Positions 16,394-24,503 of a DNA stretch of 64,000 nt are shown in pieces. This stretch comes from Bacteroidaceae bacterium (GTDB lineage: Bacteria; Bacteroidota; Bacteroidia; Bacteroidales; Bacteroidaceae): NCBI GenBank assembly GCA_017650105.1, contig JAGCFO010000024.1:1-64000 (forward strand). Reading direction: 5' to 3'. The notes under the pieces were generated by a model, which saw nothing but the letters and a program-made list of their open reading frames with translations, ran no database searches and was not told where the DNA came from. The translations under genes and the position numbers were made by a program. Within the stretch, counting starts at the first letter, position 1. The number at the start of each line of letters is the position of its first letter.

Positions 16394-17665
16394 TTACTTT
16401 GTCGTTCTGACGTGTTTGTACTTGAAGATGATAGCAAACAAGACGGCAACGACTAAGGCATAAGCGGCAAAGATGTACCAAGTAGTCGACCAAGCCTGAA
16501 TCTGAGGCTCACCTGCCGGCTGAGAGTACACGAGTCTGTTGACGACAGCCTGCGCGCTGAGGGTTCCTACCGTTGCTCCGAATCCGTTCGTCATCATCAT
16601 GAAGACACCCTGCGCACTCGAGCGAATGCTCTCGGTAGTGTTCTGCTCCACAAAGAGCGAACCGCTGATGTTGAAGAAGTCGAAAGCTACTCCGTAGACA
16701 ATCATCGAAAGGATGAACAGCCAAACTCCATCGCCTGGATTACCCACAGCGAAGAAGCCGAAGCGGAGCACCCAAGCAAGCATAGCGATAAGCATCACTT
16801 TCTTTATGCCCAGTCGGCTGAGGAAGAAAGGAATGAGCAGGATGCAGAGCGTTTCGCTTATCTGGCTCAGCGAGATAAGTATATTCGCATGCTTCACGGC
16901 AAAGGTTCCCGCATACGAGGGAATGCCGGCAAAGGCGGATATGAAGGTGTTAGCGTATCCGTTGGTAATCTGAAGCGACACGCCCAACAACATCGAGAAG
17001 ATGAAGAAGATGCACATCTTTCTGTCTTTGAAAAGGGAGAAGGCACGAAGCCCAAGCATATCGATAATCGACTGCTTCTCTCCTCTTTTTTCCTTGTTGA
17101 CAGGGCAGTTTGGAAGCGTCAGCGCATAGAAGCCCAAAATGACGCTCCACGCAGCGCAGACAAGGAACTGACGATAGTCGTGCTGGAAGCCAAGAAGGTC
17201 AACCAACCACATAGAACAGATAAACCCGATAGTGCCAAACACACGAATGGGCGGGAAATCTTTCACCGTATCGAGCCCGGCTTTCGTCAGAGCGTTGTAA
17301 GAAACCGAGTTGTCTAGCGCAATAGTCGGCATGAAGAAAGCTACGCTAAGTGCGTACCAAGGGAAAAGCTGCCCGAAAGAGACTTCGCTGCCGTATTTCA
17401 TTCCCTGCCAGCCTGCTATAGCCATAAATGCTGCCGCAACGAAGTGGCAGATGCTGAGCATCTTCTGCGCGGGAATGAATTTGTCGGCGATAATTCCGAT
17501 AAGAGCAGGCATAAATAGGGACACGAAGCCCTGCACGCTATAGAACCAACCAATCTGAGGCCCCATTCCCACTTCGGCAAGGTACGAGCCCATGCTTGTT
17601 AAGTATGAACCCCACACGGCAAACACCAGGAAGTTCATAATAATAAGACGAATCTTTGTTTTCAT
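16394..17665 (-). CDS. MFS nucleoside:H+ symporter (NupG/XapB type)
   Basis: A 423-residue inner-membrane protein with about 12 transmembrane segments. It begins MKTKIRLIIMNFLVFAVWGSYLTSMGSYL, which is typical of the nucleoside-proton symporter family (NupG, XapB) that takes up nucleosides. Other family marks are the conserved FLVFAVWGS helix and the GVAFDFFNISGSLFVEQ loop late in the protein. Exact substrate is not known. It lies between cca and rsmE with gaps of 24 and 21 bases, so nucleoside uptake is expressed together with RNA-processing genes. Confidence 0.88.
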   Translation of the reverse strand: MKTKIRLIIMNFLVFAVWGSYLTSMGSYLAEVGMGPQIGWFYSVQGFVSLFMPALIGIIADKFIPAQKMLSICHFVAAAFMAIAGWQGMKYGSEVSFGQLFPWYALSVAFFMPTIALDNSVSYNALTKAGLDTVKDFPPIRVFGTIGFICSMWLVDLLGFQHDYRQFLVCAAWSVILGFYALTLPNCPVNKEKRGEKQSIIDMLGLRAFSLFKDRKMCIFFIFSMLLGVSLQITNGYANTFISAFAGIPSYAGTFAVKHANILISLSQISETLCILLIPFFLSRLGIKKVMLIAMLAWVLRFGFFAVGNPGDGVWLFILSMIVYGVAFDFFNISGSLFVEQNTTESIRSSAQGVFMMMTNGFGATVGTLSAQAVVNRLVYSQPAGEPQIQAWSTTWYIFAAYALVVAVLFAIIFKYKHVRTTK

Positions 17666-17689
17666 AGGTAAGCTACTGTTTATTGTTGT

Positions 17690-19129
17690 TTATTTGGTTT
17701 CTTTTGGTTTCAGCCCTATCTCGGCAGCTTTTTCAAGAAGATAGGAAAAGGCTGCCTCATGCTCATTGGGAATAATTCCGTCGAGAATGGCGTCTTTGAT
17801 TGACGCCTTCAGGCTTCCTACTTCGGCGCAAGGCTCCAGTCCGAAGACTTCCATTATCTCGTTGCCGTCAACAGGAGGCTGGAAGTTGCGGATGCGGTCT
17901 TTCTCTTCCAAATCCTTCAGTTTCTGCCTCACAAGTTGGAAATTATCAAGGAATCGCTGCTTCTTCTCCGCATTTTTCGACGTGATGTCGGCTTCACAGA
18001 GAATCATCAGTTCATCGATATCGTCTCCTGCCTCAAAAAGCAGTCGGCGCACGGCGCTGTCGGTAACTTCATCATCTGCTATAGCGATAGGGCGCATGTG
18101 CAATCCGACAAGTTTCTGCACAAACTTCATCTTCTCGTTCATCGGCAACTTCAAATTGCGGAAAATAGCCGGAATCATCTTCTCGCCCACATAGTTATGA
18201 TTATGGAAAGTCCAGCCAAGCTTGGCATCCCAGCGTTTTGTCTTGGGCTTGCCGATATCGTGAAGGAGTGCAGCCCAGCGGAGCCAAAGATTGTCAGACA
18301 CTTTAGCCACGTTGTCAAGCACTTCCAGCGTGTGATAGAAATTATCCTTGTGCCCCCTTCCGTTTACCACTTCCACACCTTCCAGCAGAGCCAGCTCGGG
18401 GAAAATAAGAGGAAGCAATCCGCAACGATCCAACTCCACGAAACCTTTTGAAGGGATGGGTGAGGCGACTATTTTATTCAGTTCATCGGCAATGCGCTCT
18501 TTCGAGACGATTTCGATTCTCTCCTTGTTGCGCTCGATAGCTTCAAACGTTTCGTCGTCGATATAGAAATTGAGCTGCGTAGCAAATCGTATGCAGCGCA
18601 TCATCCGCAGCGGATCGTCGCTGAATGTGATGTCTGGATCGAGGGGAGTGCGGATAAGACGGTCTTCCAAATCGAGCAGTCCTTCGAAGGGATCCACCAG
18701 TTCCCCAAATGAATCCGCATTCAGGCAAATGGCCATCGCGTTGATTGTGAAATCCCTACGGTTCTGATCGTCCTCCAGCGTGCCGTCTTCCACTATCGGC
18801 TTGCGCGAATCGTGGCTATACGACTCCTTTCGAGCTCCCACAAACTCCACTTCCATTCCTTTCCATTTCACCTGAGCTGTGCCAAAGTTGCGGAAGACAC
18901 TCAAGTGCGCACCCTTTCCACATCGTTTGCGGAAAGCTTCGGCTACTCCGATGCCGCTGCCTACTACAACCACATCTACGTCGGTTGAAGGGCGCTCGAG
19001 GAACAGGTCGCGCACGTAGCCGCCTACTACATAACATCTTACGCCCAACGAATCGGCCGTTTCCGATATCATGTGAAACACTTCTGAGTCAAGTGCGCGA
19101 ACCAGATCTTTCTTATTCAGCTTTATCAT
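17690..19129 (-). CDS. cca: CCA tRNA nucleotidyltransferase with HD domain
   Basis: A 479-residue class II nucleotidyltransferase of the CCA-adding or poly(A) polymerase family. The catalytic head has VVGGYVRDLFL and the metal-binding STDVDVVVVG. RRDFTINAMA and DPLRMMRCIRFA follow. An HD phosphohydrolase domain is present with HTLEVLDN and LLHDIGKPKTKRW. Neither tRNA gene in this window encodes CCA, so the enzyme is needed to finish tRNAs. I use the ATG at 19129, 11-18 bases after the likely transcription start, and reject the longer frame, which runs past the promoter. It is the first gene of the four-gene unit ending with truA. Confidence 0.93.
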   Translation of the reverse strand: MIKLNKKDLVRALDSEVFHMISETADSLGVRCYVVGGYVRDLFLERPSTDVDVVVVGSGIGVAEAFRKRCGKGAHLSVFRNFGTAQVKWKGMEVEFVGARKESYSHDSRKPIVEDGTLEDDQNRRDFTINAMAICLNADSFGELVDPFEGLLDLEDRLIRTPLDPDITFSDDPLRMMRCIRFATQLNFYIDDETFEAIERNKERIEIVSKERIADELNKIVASPIPSKGFVELDRCGLLPLIFPELALLEGVEVVNGRGHKDNFYHTLEVLDNVAKVSDNLWLRWAALLHDIGKPKTKRWDAKLGWTFHNHNYVGEKMIPAIFRNLKLPMNEKMKFVQKLVGLHMRPIAIADDEVTDSAVRRLLFEAGDDIDELMILCEADITSKNAEKKQRFLDNFQLVRQKLKDLEEKDRIRNFQPPVDGNEIMEVFGLEPCAEVGSLKASIKDAILDGIIPNEHEAAFSYLLEKAAEIGLKPKETK

Positions 19130-19146
19130 GATAAAAATACCGATTG

Positions 19147-19154
19147 CAAAGATA
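19147..19154 (-). promoter_or_regulatory. Promoter -7 box (TATCTTTG) for cca
   Basis: A perfect -7 consensus on the minus strand, 17 bases before the cca ATG. It faces away from the similar plus-strand box at 19174, only 19 bases off. Confidence 0.6.
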
Positions 19155-19173
19155 GCGAAAAAAATTATTATTG

Positions 19174-19181
19174 TATCTTTG
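19174..19181 (+). promoter_or_regulatory. Promoter -7 box (TATCTTTG) for the TPR-like lipoprotein
   Basis: A perfect -7 consensus 23 bases before the ATG at 19205. It shares a 35-base region with the divergent cca promoter. Confidence 0.6.
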
Positions 19182-19204
19182 CAAAGGAATAAAAGAAAAA
19201 CAGA

Positions 19205-20041
19205 ATGAAAACGAATCATTTTCTCACCCTTGCGGGTGCTCTTCTGATGCTGGTTTCGTGCGGAGAAAACGTGGAGAAATCGGCACAGCGCTACCTTGAT
19301 GCAGCACAGGCCTGCTGCGATGCTGGAAACTTTGCTGAAGCCAAGAATCAGATCGACAGCATCAAGGTGCTCTACCCCAAAGCGTTCGAAGCGCGCAAGG
19401 CGGGCATAGCTCTCATGCGTCAGGTGGAACTGAAGGAGGCGCAACAGACGCTTGCATACGCCGACAGCCTTGCAGAAGAGAACAATGCGCGGCTCGAAGC
19501 TCTGCTGCCTAAGTTTATCTTCGAGAAGGACGCTCAGTATCAGGAGATTGGCAACTATCTGTCGCCTTCGCAGAAGATAGAGAACAATCTGGGTAGGAAC
19601 TACGTGCGCGCAACGGTTGACGAGAAAGGGCACATGAATCTGACGTCGGTTTATCGCGGAGCAGCCTACATCCATCATCGCTCCCTACGAGTCAGCGCGG
19701 GAGGAGCCTTCGCCCAGACGCCCGAATCGGGGCACCTCTACGAGTCGTCCGACGCTATGGGCAAGACTGAGCGCAACGACTTTGCCTTAGGGGCCGATAG
19801 CGGTGTGGTAGCCTTCATAGCACATCATGCAGGAGAGCCGATGAAGGTGGAATTCATTGGCGACAAGACCTTCTCGACCACACTCACCAAACAAGACACT
19901 CGCGCTATCGCTGATGTGTATGCGCTTGCCCTTGCCCTGCAGGCAGCCGAGAATATCAACGCTATGCAAGATGAGGCAACGCGCAAGATATCCTTCATCC
20001 AGGCAAAGGAGAGCAAGGCTGCCGAGAGCGGAGAGGAGTGA
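19205..20041 (+). CDS. TPR-like lipoprotein of unknown function
   Basis: A 278-residue predicted lipoprotein (lipobox LMLVSC at residue 19). The first third, AQRYLDAAQACCDAGNFAEAKNQIDSIK, reads like a tetratricopeptide helix pair, and the region after it is a long helical stretch. The second half (about residues 120-230) is beta-rich, with VRATVDEKGHMNLTSVYRG and VEFIGDKTFSTTLT. No enzyme motif is visible. It is divergent from cca and followed by a mosaic element; its partner process is unknown. Confidence 0.75.
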   Translation: MKTNHFLTLAGALLMLVSCGENVEKSAQRYLDAAQACCDAGNFAEAKNQIDSIKVLYPKAFEARKAGIALMRQVELKEAQQTLAYADSLAEENNARLEALLPKFIFEKDAQYQEIGNYLSPSQKIENNLGRNYVRATVDEKGHMNLTSVYRGAAYIHHRSLRVSAGGAFAQTPESGHLYESSDAMGKTERNDFALGADSGVVAFIAHHAGEPMKVEFIGDKTFSTTLTKQDTRAIADVYALALALQAAENINAMQDEATRKISFIQAKESKAAESGEE

Positions 20042-20091
20042 GAGAGAAGGCAGAAAAGTGCTGCCAACAAGGCATTCTCGACAGTGCGAAT

Positions 20092-20170
20092 TTTGGAGAA
20101 CAAATAATTTTTTTTGGAGAACAAATATCGCGATATGAAGAAGGGAAAAATTTTTCTCGACAAAGAAAAA
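20092..20170 (+). repeat. Mosaic palindromic element, copy 4
   Basis: Two GGAGAACAAATA modules in tandem, then TCGCGA, then TATGAAGAAGGGAAAAA and a tail TCGACAAAGAAAAA, which is shared with copy 5. The centre ATATCGCGATAT is a perfect palindrome. This is the most complete copy of the core. Confidence 0.85.
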
Positions 20171-20231
20171 TCATCAAAGCAGAAAACATCAACATCAAAT
20201 CATACTAAAACCAACATCAAACCCTACCACT

Positions 20232-21362
20232 ATGAGACGCACATTCCCCTACATGCTGGCAGCAACGCTCGTGCTGCTTTTGAGCGCCTGCCACAACAAG
20301 CCCTCAGAGGTTCCCGCTGAGCCTGAGAGCCTCAACCCGCTGCCCATCCTCTTCGGCGACCCGTTCGTGCTTGCAGCCTCCGACGGGAACTACTACATGT
20401 ACGGCACATCCCTTGCCGACGGCTTCGAGGCATACGTCTCGGCCGACTTATGTAACTGGGAGCCCTGCGGGCAAGTCTATCGCGGAGGAACGGCAGAAGC
20501 GTGGAACATCGACTGCTTCTGGGCACCCGAAGTGTATGAAAGGAACGGCAAATACTATCTTTTCTTCAGCTCGAACAGCAAAGACAACCCCACCAACGAG
20601 GGAGAGAACTTCCAGATTGGAGTTGCCGTTTCCGACAGCCCTAAAGGACCTTTCACCGACTTGATGAACCGTCCCGTCTTCAAGGCTCCTTATCCCGTCA
20701 TCGACGCCAACGTACTGTTTGACGATGATTCAGGGCGCTCTTATCTCTACTTCTCGCGCTGTTGCTACAAACACGCTGTCGAAAGCGAAATAGCCGACAG
20801 CGCACGCCGCGCTGGAACTTTCCAGGAGGTTGAGGAAAGCTGGGTGTACGGAGTGGAGATGGAACCCGACTTCAGCGGCATCATCGGAGAGCCTGTCCTC
20901 TTGCTGGCACCTCCTACCGAACTGAGCGACACACAAGCCGAATGGGAAAGCCGCTCTGTGTTGTCGGGCGAGGTAAATCGCAGATGGACAGAGGGTTCCT
21001 TCATCTTCAAACATGACGGTACCTACTACATGATGTACTCCGCAAATAGCTATCAGGGAGCTTACTATGCCGTAGGATACGCCACATCCGACAATCCGCT
21101 GGGACCCTTTGTCAAGTCCGACTTCAACCCTGTTCTCCAAGAGAATGTTTCAAAGGGAGGCATCGTGATGGGCACAGGACACAACATGATGTTCCGCACT
21201 CCCGAAGGGCAGATGATGACATCCTATCACGGGCGCCTGATTTCCAATCCGGGAGAACGTGTCGTTTTCATCGATCCTATGGAAATAGATGCAGAAGGGC
21301 ACTTAATCATTCACGGACCTACTGTGAAGCAGGATAAAGAAGAAACAGAAGAATCGGAATGA
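20232..21362 (+). CDS. Glycoside hydrolase family 43 lipoprotein
   Basis: A 376-residue predicted lipoprotein (lipobox LLLSAC, Cys20). The five-bladed propeller of GH43 is evident: the base Asp43 in FGDPFVLA, the pKa-setting aspartate in VIDANVLFDDD, and the acid Glu in RWTEGSF. Repeated blade motifs such as YYLFFSSN, YYMMYSAN and GPF fit too. Enzymes of this family remove xylose, arabinose or galactose from plant or other polysaccharides; the exact substrate is not clear. It is alone between a mosaic element and a strong terminator, with no SusC/SusD pair nearby. Confidence 0.9.
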   Translation: MRRTFPYMLAATLVLLLSACHNKPSEVPAEPESLNPLPILFGDPFVLAASDGNYYMYGTSLADGFEAYVSADLCNWEPCGQVYRGGTAEAWNIDCFWAPEVYERNGKYYLFFSSNSKDNPTNEGENFQIGVAVSDSPKGPFTDLMNRPVFKAPYPVIDANVLFDDDSGRSYLYFSRCCYKHAVESEIADSARRAGTFQEVEESWVYGVEMEPDFSGIIGEPVLLLAPPTELSDTQAEWESRSVLSGEVNRRWTEGSFIFKHDGTYYMMYSANSYQGAYYAVGYATSDNPLGPFVKSDFNPVLQENVSKGGIVMGTGHNMMFRTPEGQMMTSYHGRLISNPGERVVFIDPMEIDAEGHLIIHGPTVKQDKEETEESE

Positions 21363-21412
21363 CTTGAAAGACAACCCGAAAAGACTTAGACAACGCAAGC
21401 AAAGAAAAGACG

Positions 21413-21456
21413 AAGCGCTGCTGCCTTCGAAAGAAGACAGCAGCGCTTGCTTTTGT
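21413..21456. terminator. Terminator between GH43 and fumarase
   Basis: AAGCGCTGCTG (21413-21423) pairs with CAGCAGCGCTT (21438-21448), followed by GCTTTT. The two flanking genes converge here, and this hairpin may serve both. Confidence 0.8.
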
Positions 21457-21496
21457 CGCTGACGCAAGAGTCAGAAAAAGAGTATGCCCGATTCCT

Positions 21497-23134
21497 TTAT
21501 CTCACGCATGAAGGCAACTGCTTGAAGAAGTCGTTGCCTTTGTCGTCAACAAGGATGAAAGCGGGGAAGTCCTCAACGGTAATCTTCCAGATAGCCTCCA
21601 TACCTAATTCTGGATACTCCACGCAGTCGATACTCTTGATGCTGCTCTGTGACAGAACTGCGGCAACGCCTCCGATAGTACCCAAATAGAAACCTCCGTG
21701 CTTCTTGCAAGCATCTGTCACTTGCTGCGTGCGATTTCCTTTGGCAATCATCACGAGCGAAGCACCGTGACTCTGGAATTCATCCACATAGGGATCCATT
21801 CTATTTGCCGTAGTCGGACCCATTGAACCACAAGGATAGCCTGCAGGAGTCTTGGCAGGACCTGCGTAGAGAATCGGATGATTCTTGAAGTACTCTGGCA
21901 GCTCTTCTCCTGCATCCAGACGGGCTTTCAGCTTGGCATGTGCTATATCGCGAGCCACAATGATGGTTCCCTTGAGGTTCACGCGAGTGCTTACGGGATA
22001 TTTCGTCAATTCAGCACGAACGGCATCGATGCCCTTATCCAAATCAATCTCTACACCCTTCGCACCTTCGCCTGGCTTGCGCAGTTCTTCGGGAATCAAC
22101 TCCGAGGGATTGTCATCCATCTTCTCCAGCCAGATTCCGTCACGATTGATTTTCGCTTTGATATTCCTGTCGGCAGAACAGCTGACTCCCATTCCGATTG
22201 GGCAAGAAGCCCCGTGACGCGGAAGACGTATCACGCGAATATCGTGAGCCAGATATTTGCCTCCAAACTGTGCGCCCAAGCCGATTTTGTGGGCCTCAGC
22301 CAAAAGTTTCTCCTCCAAGTCGACGTCTCTAAATGCGCGTCCTGTTTCATCACCCGTTGTGGGCAGATTGTCGTAGTACTTGATGGATGCCAGCTTGACA
22401 GTAAGCAGATTCTTCTCTGCGCTGGTTCCTCCTATGACAAACGCAATATGATAAGGAGGGCATGCTGCCGTTCCCAGATGCTTCATCTCCTCTACCAAGA
22501 AGGGCAACAATGTTCCTTCATTCTGGATTGTAGCTTTCGTCATCGGATAGAAATAGGTTTTGTTAGCGGAACCTCCTCCTTTGGCAACCATCACGAAACG
22601 ATACTCTGCCCCTTCTACTGCCTCAATGTCAATCTGAGCGGGAAGGTTGCAACGCGTGTTTACCTCATCGTACATCGTGAGGGGAGCATTCTGCGAATAG
22701 CGGAGATTGTCGTTTACGAACGTGTTGTAAACTCCGCGAGAGAGAGCCTCCTCATCCTCAAAACCTGTCCAGATCTGCTGTCCTTTTTCTCCGTGAATAA
22801 TTGCCGTTCCCGTATCTTGACAGAAAGGAAGAACGCCCTTGCTTGCCGTATCGGCATTGCGTAGGAACTGGAGGGCAACATACTTGTCATTCTCGGAAGC
22901 TTCCGGATCGGACAAGATCTTTGCTACCTGCAGGTTGTGTTCTCGCCTAAGCAAGAACTCCACATCGTGAAACGCTTGTTGAGCGAGCAGAGTGAGTGCC
23001 TCAGGAGAGACCTTCACGATTTCATGACCCTCAAACTCACTTACACTTACTCCCTCCTTCGTCAGAAGGCGATATTCTGTTTCATCCTTGCCTGTCTGGA
23101 ACATGGGAGCATACTTAAACTCTACATTTGCCAT
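21497..23134 (-). CDS. Fumarate hydratase, class I (iron-sulfur)
   Basis: A 545-residue homologue of the oxygen-sensitive E. coli FumA/FumB enzymes, which interconvert fumarate and malate. The three cysteines that hold the [4Fe-4S] cluster are in [16 protein letters not shown] and HGASCPIG. The C-terminal domain has [23 protein letters not shown], typical of the single-chain form. In anaerobic Bacteroidetes this step lies on the reductive path from oxaloacetate to succinate. It follows hflX by 30 bases on the same strand, so the two are probably co-transcribed. Confidence 0.94.
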   Translation of the reverse strand: MANVEFKYAPMFQTGKDETEYRLLTKEGVSVSEFEGHEIVKVSPEALTLLAQQAFHDVEFLLRREHNLQVAKILSDPEASENDKYVALQFLRNADTASKGVLPFCQDTGTAIIHGEKGQQIWTGFEDEEALSRGVYNTFVNDNLRYSQNAPLTMYDEVNTRCNLPAQIDIEAVEGAEYRFVMVAKGGGSANKTYFYPMTKATIQNEGTLLPFLVEEMKHLGTAACPPYHIAFVIGGTSAEKNLLTVKLASIKYYDNLPTTGDETGRAFRDVDLEEKLLAEAHKIGLGAQFGGKYLAHDIRVIRLPRHGASCPIGMGVSCSADRNIKAKINRDGIWLEKMDDNPSELIPEELRKPGEGAKGVEIDLDKGIDAVRAELTKYPVSTRVNLKGTIIVARDIAHAKLKARLDAGEELPEYFKNHPILYAGPAKTPAGYPCGSMGPTTANRMDPYVDEFQSHGASLVMIAKGNRTQQVTDACKKHGGFYLGTIGGVAAVLSQSSIKSIDCVEYPELGMEAIWKITVEDFPAFILVDDKGNDFFKQLPSCVR

Positions 23135-23164
23135 TTTTTCTCTATTTATATAAGGAATTGAAAT

Positions 23165-24430
23165 TTATTCATTTGTTTCCTCGTCGTATGTCTGAAAGAG
23201 GAAATCGTTGTACGGGTATTTCTGCACGTGAAGTTCACGCACTTTCTCGTAAAGTACCGACTTGAGATTGTCGATGTTCTGCTTCTTTGCTGCCGAGATG
23301 AAGATGCAATTGTCTTTCATCTTCGCCATCCACGTTTGCTCCAATTCCTCCAAAGTGATGTTCTCCTTTGTCTTAGGAGTCAAGTCGTCGGCTTCCTTCG
23401 GCACATACGAATAGGCATCTATCTTGTTGAAAACAATGAAAGAAGGTTTCTCGGCACAATCAAGATCGGCAAGCGTTTTCTCAACCACACGAATCTGTTC
23501 CTCAAAGTCGGGATGCGAGATATCTACCACATGTACCAGCAAGTCTGCCTCGCGAACCTCGTCGAGAGTACTCTTAAACGAATCTATCAAGTCTGTCGGC
23601 AGTTTGCGGATGAAGCCTACCGTATCGGAAAGCAGGAAGGGCAGATTGGAGATTATCACCTTGCGTACCGTAGTGTCGAGTGTTGCAAACAGTTTGTTTT
23701 CGGCAAACACTTCGCTCTTTGCCAGCAGATTCATCAGGGTAGATTTCCCCACATTCGTATATCCTACGAGTGCCACTCGGATAAGCCTCCCACGATTCTT
23801 CCTTTGGGTGCTCTTCTGCCTGTCGATATCCGCCAGCTGCCTCTTGAGCAACGACATACGGTTCAGAATGATTCGTCTGTCCATCTCAAGCTGCGTCTCA
23901 CCAGGTCCTCTCAATCCTACGGAGCCCTTTCCTCCTCCGGCTCCAGAACCTCCTCCTTGACGCTCGAGGTGAGTCCACAGGCGTTGCAGGCGAGGCAACA
24001 TATATCTGTATTGAGCCAATTCGACTTGCGTCTTTGCGCTTGCCGTCTGGGCACGCATTGCGAAGATGTCGAGAATCAACGAAGTACGGTCGAGAATCTT
24101 CACTTGCAGCACTTGTTCAATGCTTCGGAGCTGCTTAGCAGACAATTCATCGTCGAAGATGACCATTCCAACGGGTTCTTCTTCGTTATCGATGCGAGAC
24201 TGCAGATAATCTTTTATTTCCTGCAACTTTCCTTTCCCTAAATACGTCACAGAATTAGGGCCGTCGGCTCGCTGCACGAAATTGCGTACTACAACAGCTC
24301 CTGCCGTATCTGCCAGAAACGCCAATTCGTCGAGATACTCCTTCGTTTTTTGCTCGTTCTGCTGAGGAGTGATGAGTCCTACCAGAACAGCCAGCTCTGT
24401 CTGAGCTTCGGAAATAACAAACTCTTTCAA
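23165..24430 (-). CDS. hflX: GTPase HflX
   Basis: A 421-residue ribosome-associated GTPase that splits stalled or stressed 70S ribosomes. An N-terminal HflX domain (YLGKGKLQEI, MVIFDDELSAKQLRSIE) and a Gly-rich linker (GGGSGAGGGKGSVGLRGPGETQLE) precede the G domain, with GYTNVGKST (G1), DTVGFIRKLP (G3) and NKID (G4). The start is a TTG at 24430: the frame has a stop just above it, no in-frame ATG is near, and the resulting MKEFVISEAQ matches the start I know for Bacteroidales HflX. A mosaic element lies directly upstream. Confidence 0.94.
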   Translation of the reverse strand: MKEFVISEAQTELAVLVGLITPQQNEQKTKEYLDELAFLADTAGAVVVRNFVQRADGPNSVTYLGKGKLQEIKDYLQSRIDNEEEPVGMVIFDDELSAKQLRSIEQVLQVKILDRTSLILDIFAMRAQTASAKTQVELAQYRYMLPRLQRLWTHLERQGGGSGAGGGKGSVGLRGPGETQLEMDRRIILNRMSLLKRQLADIDRQKSTQRKNRGRLIRVALVGYTNVGKSTLMNLLAKSEVFAENKLFATLDTTVRKVIISNLPFLLSDTVGFIRKLPTDLIDSFKSTLDEVREADLLVHVVDISHPDFEEQIRVVEKTLADLDCAEKPSFIVFNKIDAYSYVPKEADDLTPKTKENITLEELEQTWMAKMKDNCIFISAAKKQNIDNLKSVLYEKVRELHVQKYPYNDFLFQTYDEETNE

Positions 24431-24439
24431 ATGTATTGA

Positions 24440-24503
24440 CTAAAAAATTTTTTTCTTTGTCGAAAAAAAATTATTTGTTCTTCAAAAACTTTTTTCCTTT
24501 GTG
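24440..24503 (-). repeat. Mosaic palindromic element, copy 5
   Basis: On the minus strand it reads AAAGGAAAAAAGTTTTTG, AAGAACAAATAA, a T-run, then TCGACAAAGAAAAA. It fills the gap between the M60 peptidase and hflX and also encodes the last nine residues (KGKKFLKNK) and stop of the peptidase. Confidence 0.8.

Noticed and set aside
20114-20320. 68-codon ORF starting in mosaic copy 4
   Set aside because: It reads the repeat modules and then runs out of frame into the GH43 gene; not a gene.
21878-22864. 328-codon plus-strand ORF
   Set aside because: Antisense to fumarase; no domain and no promoter.
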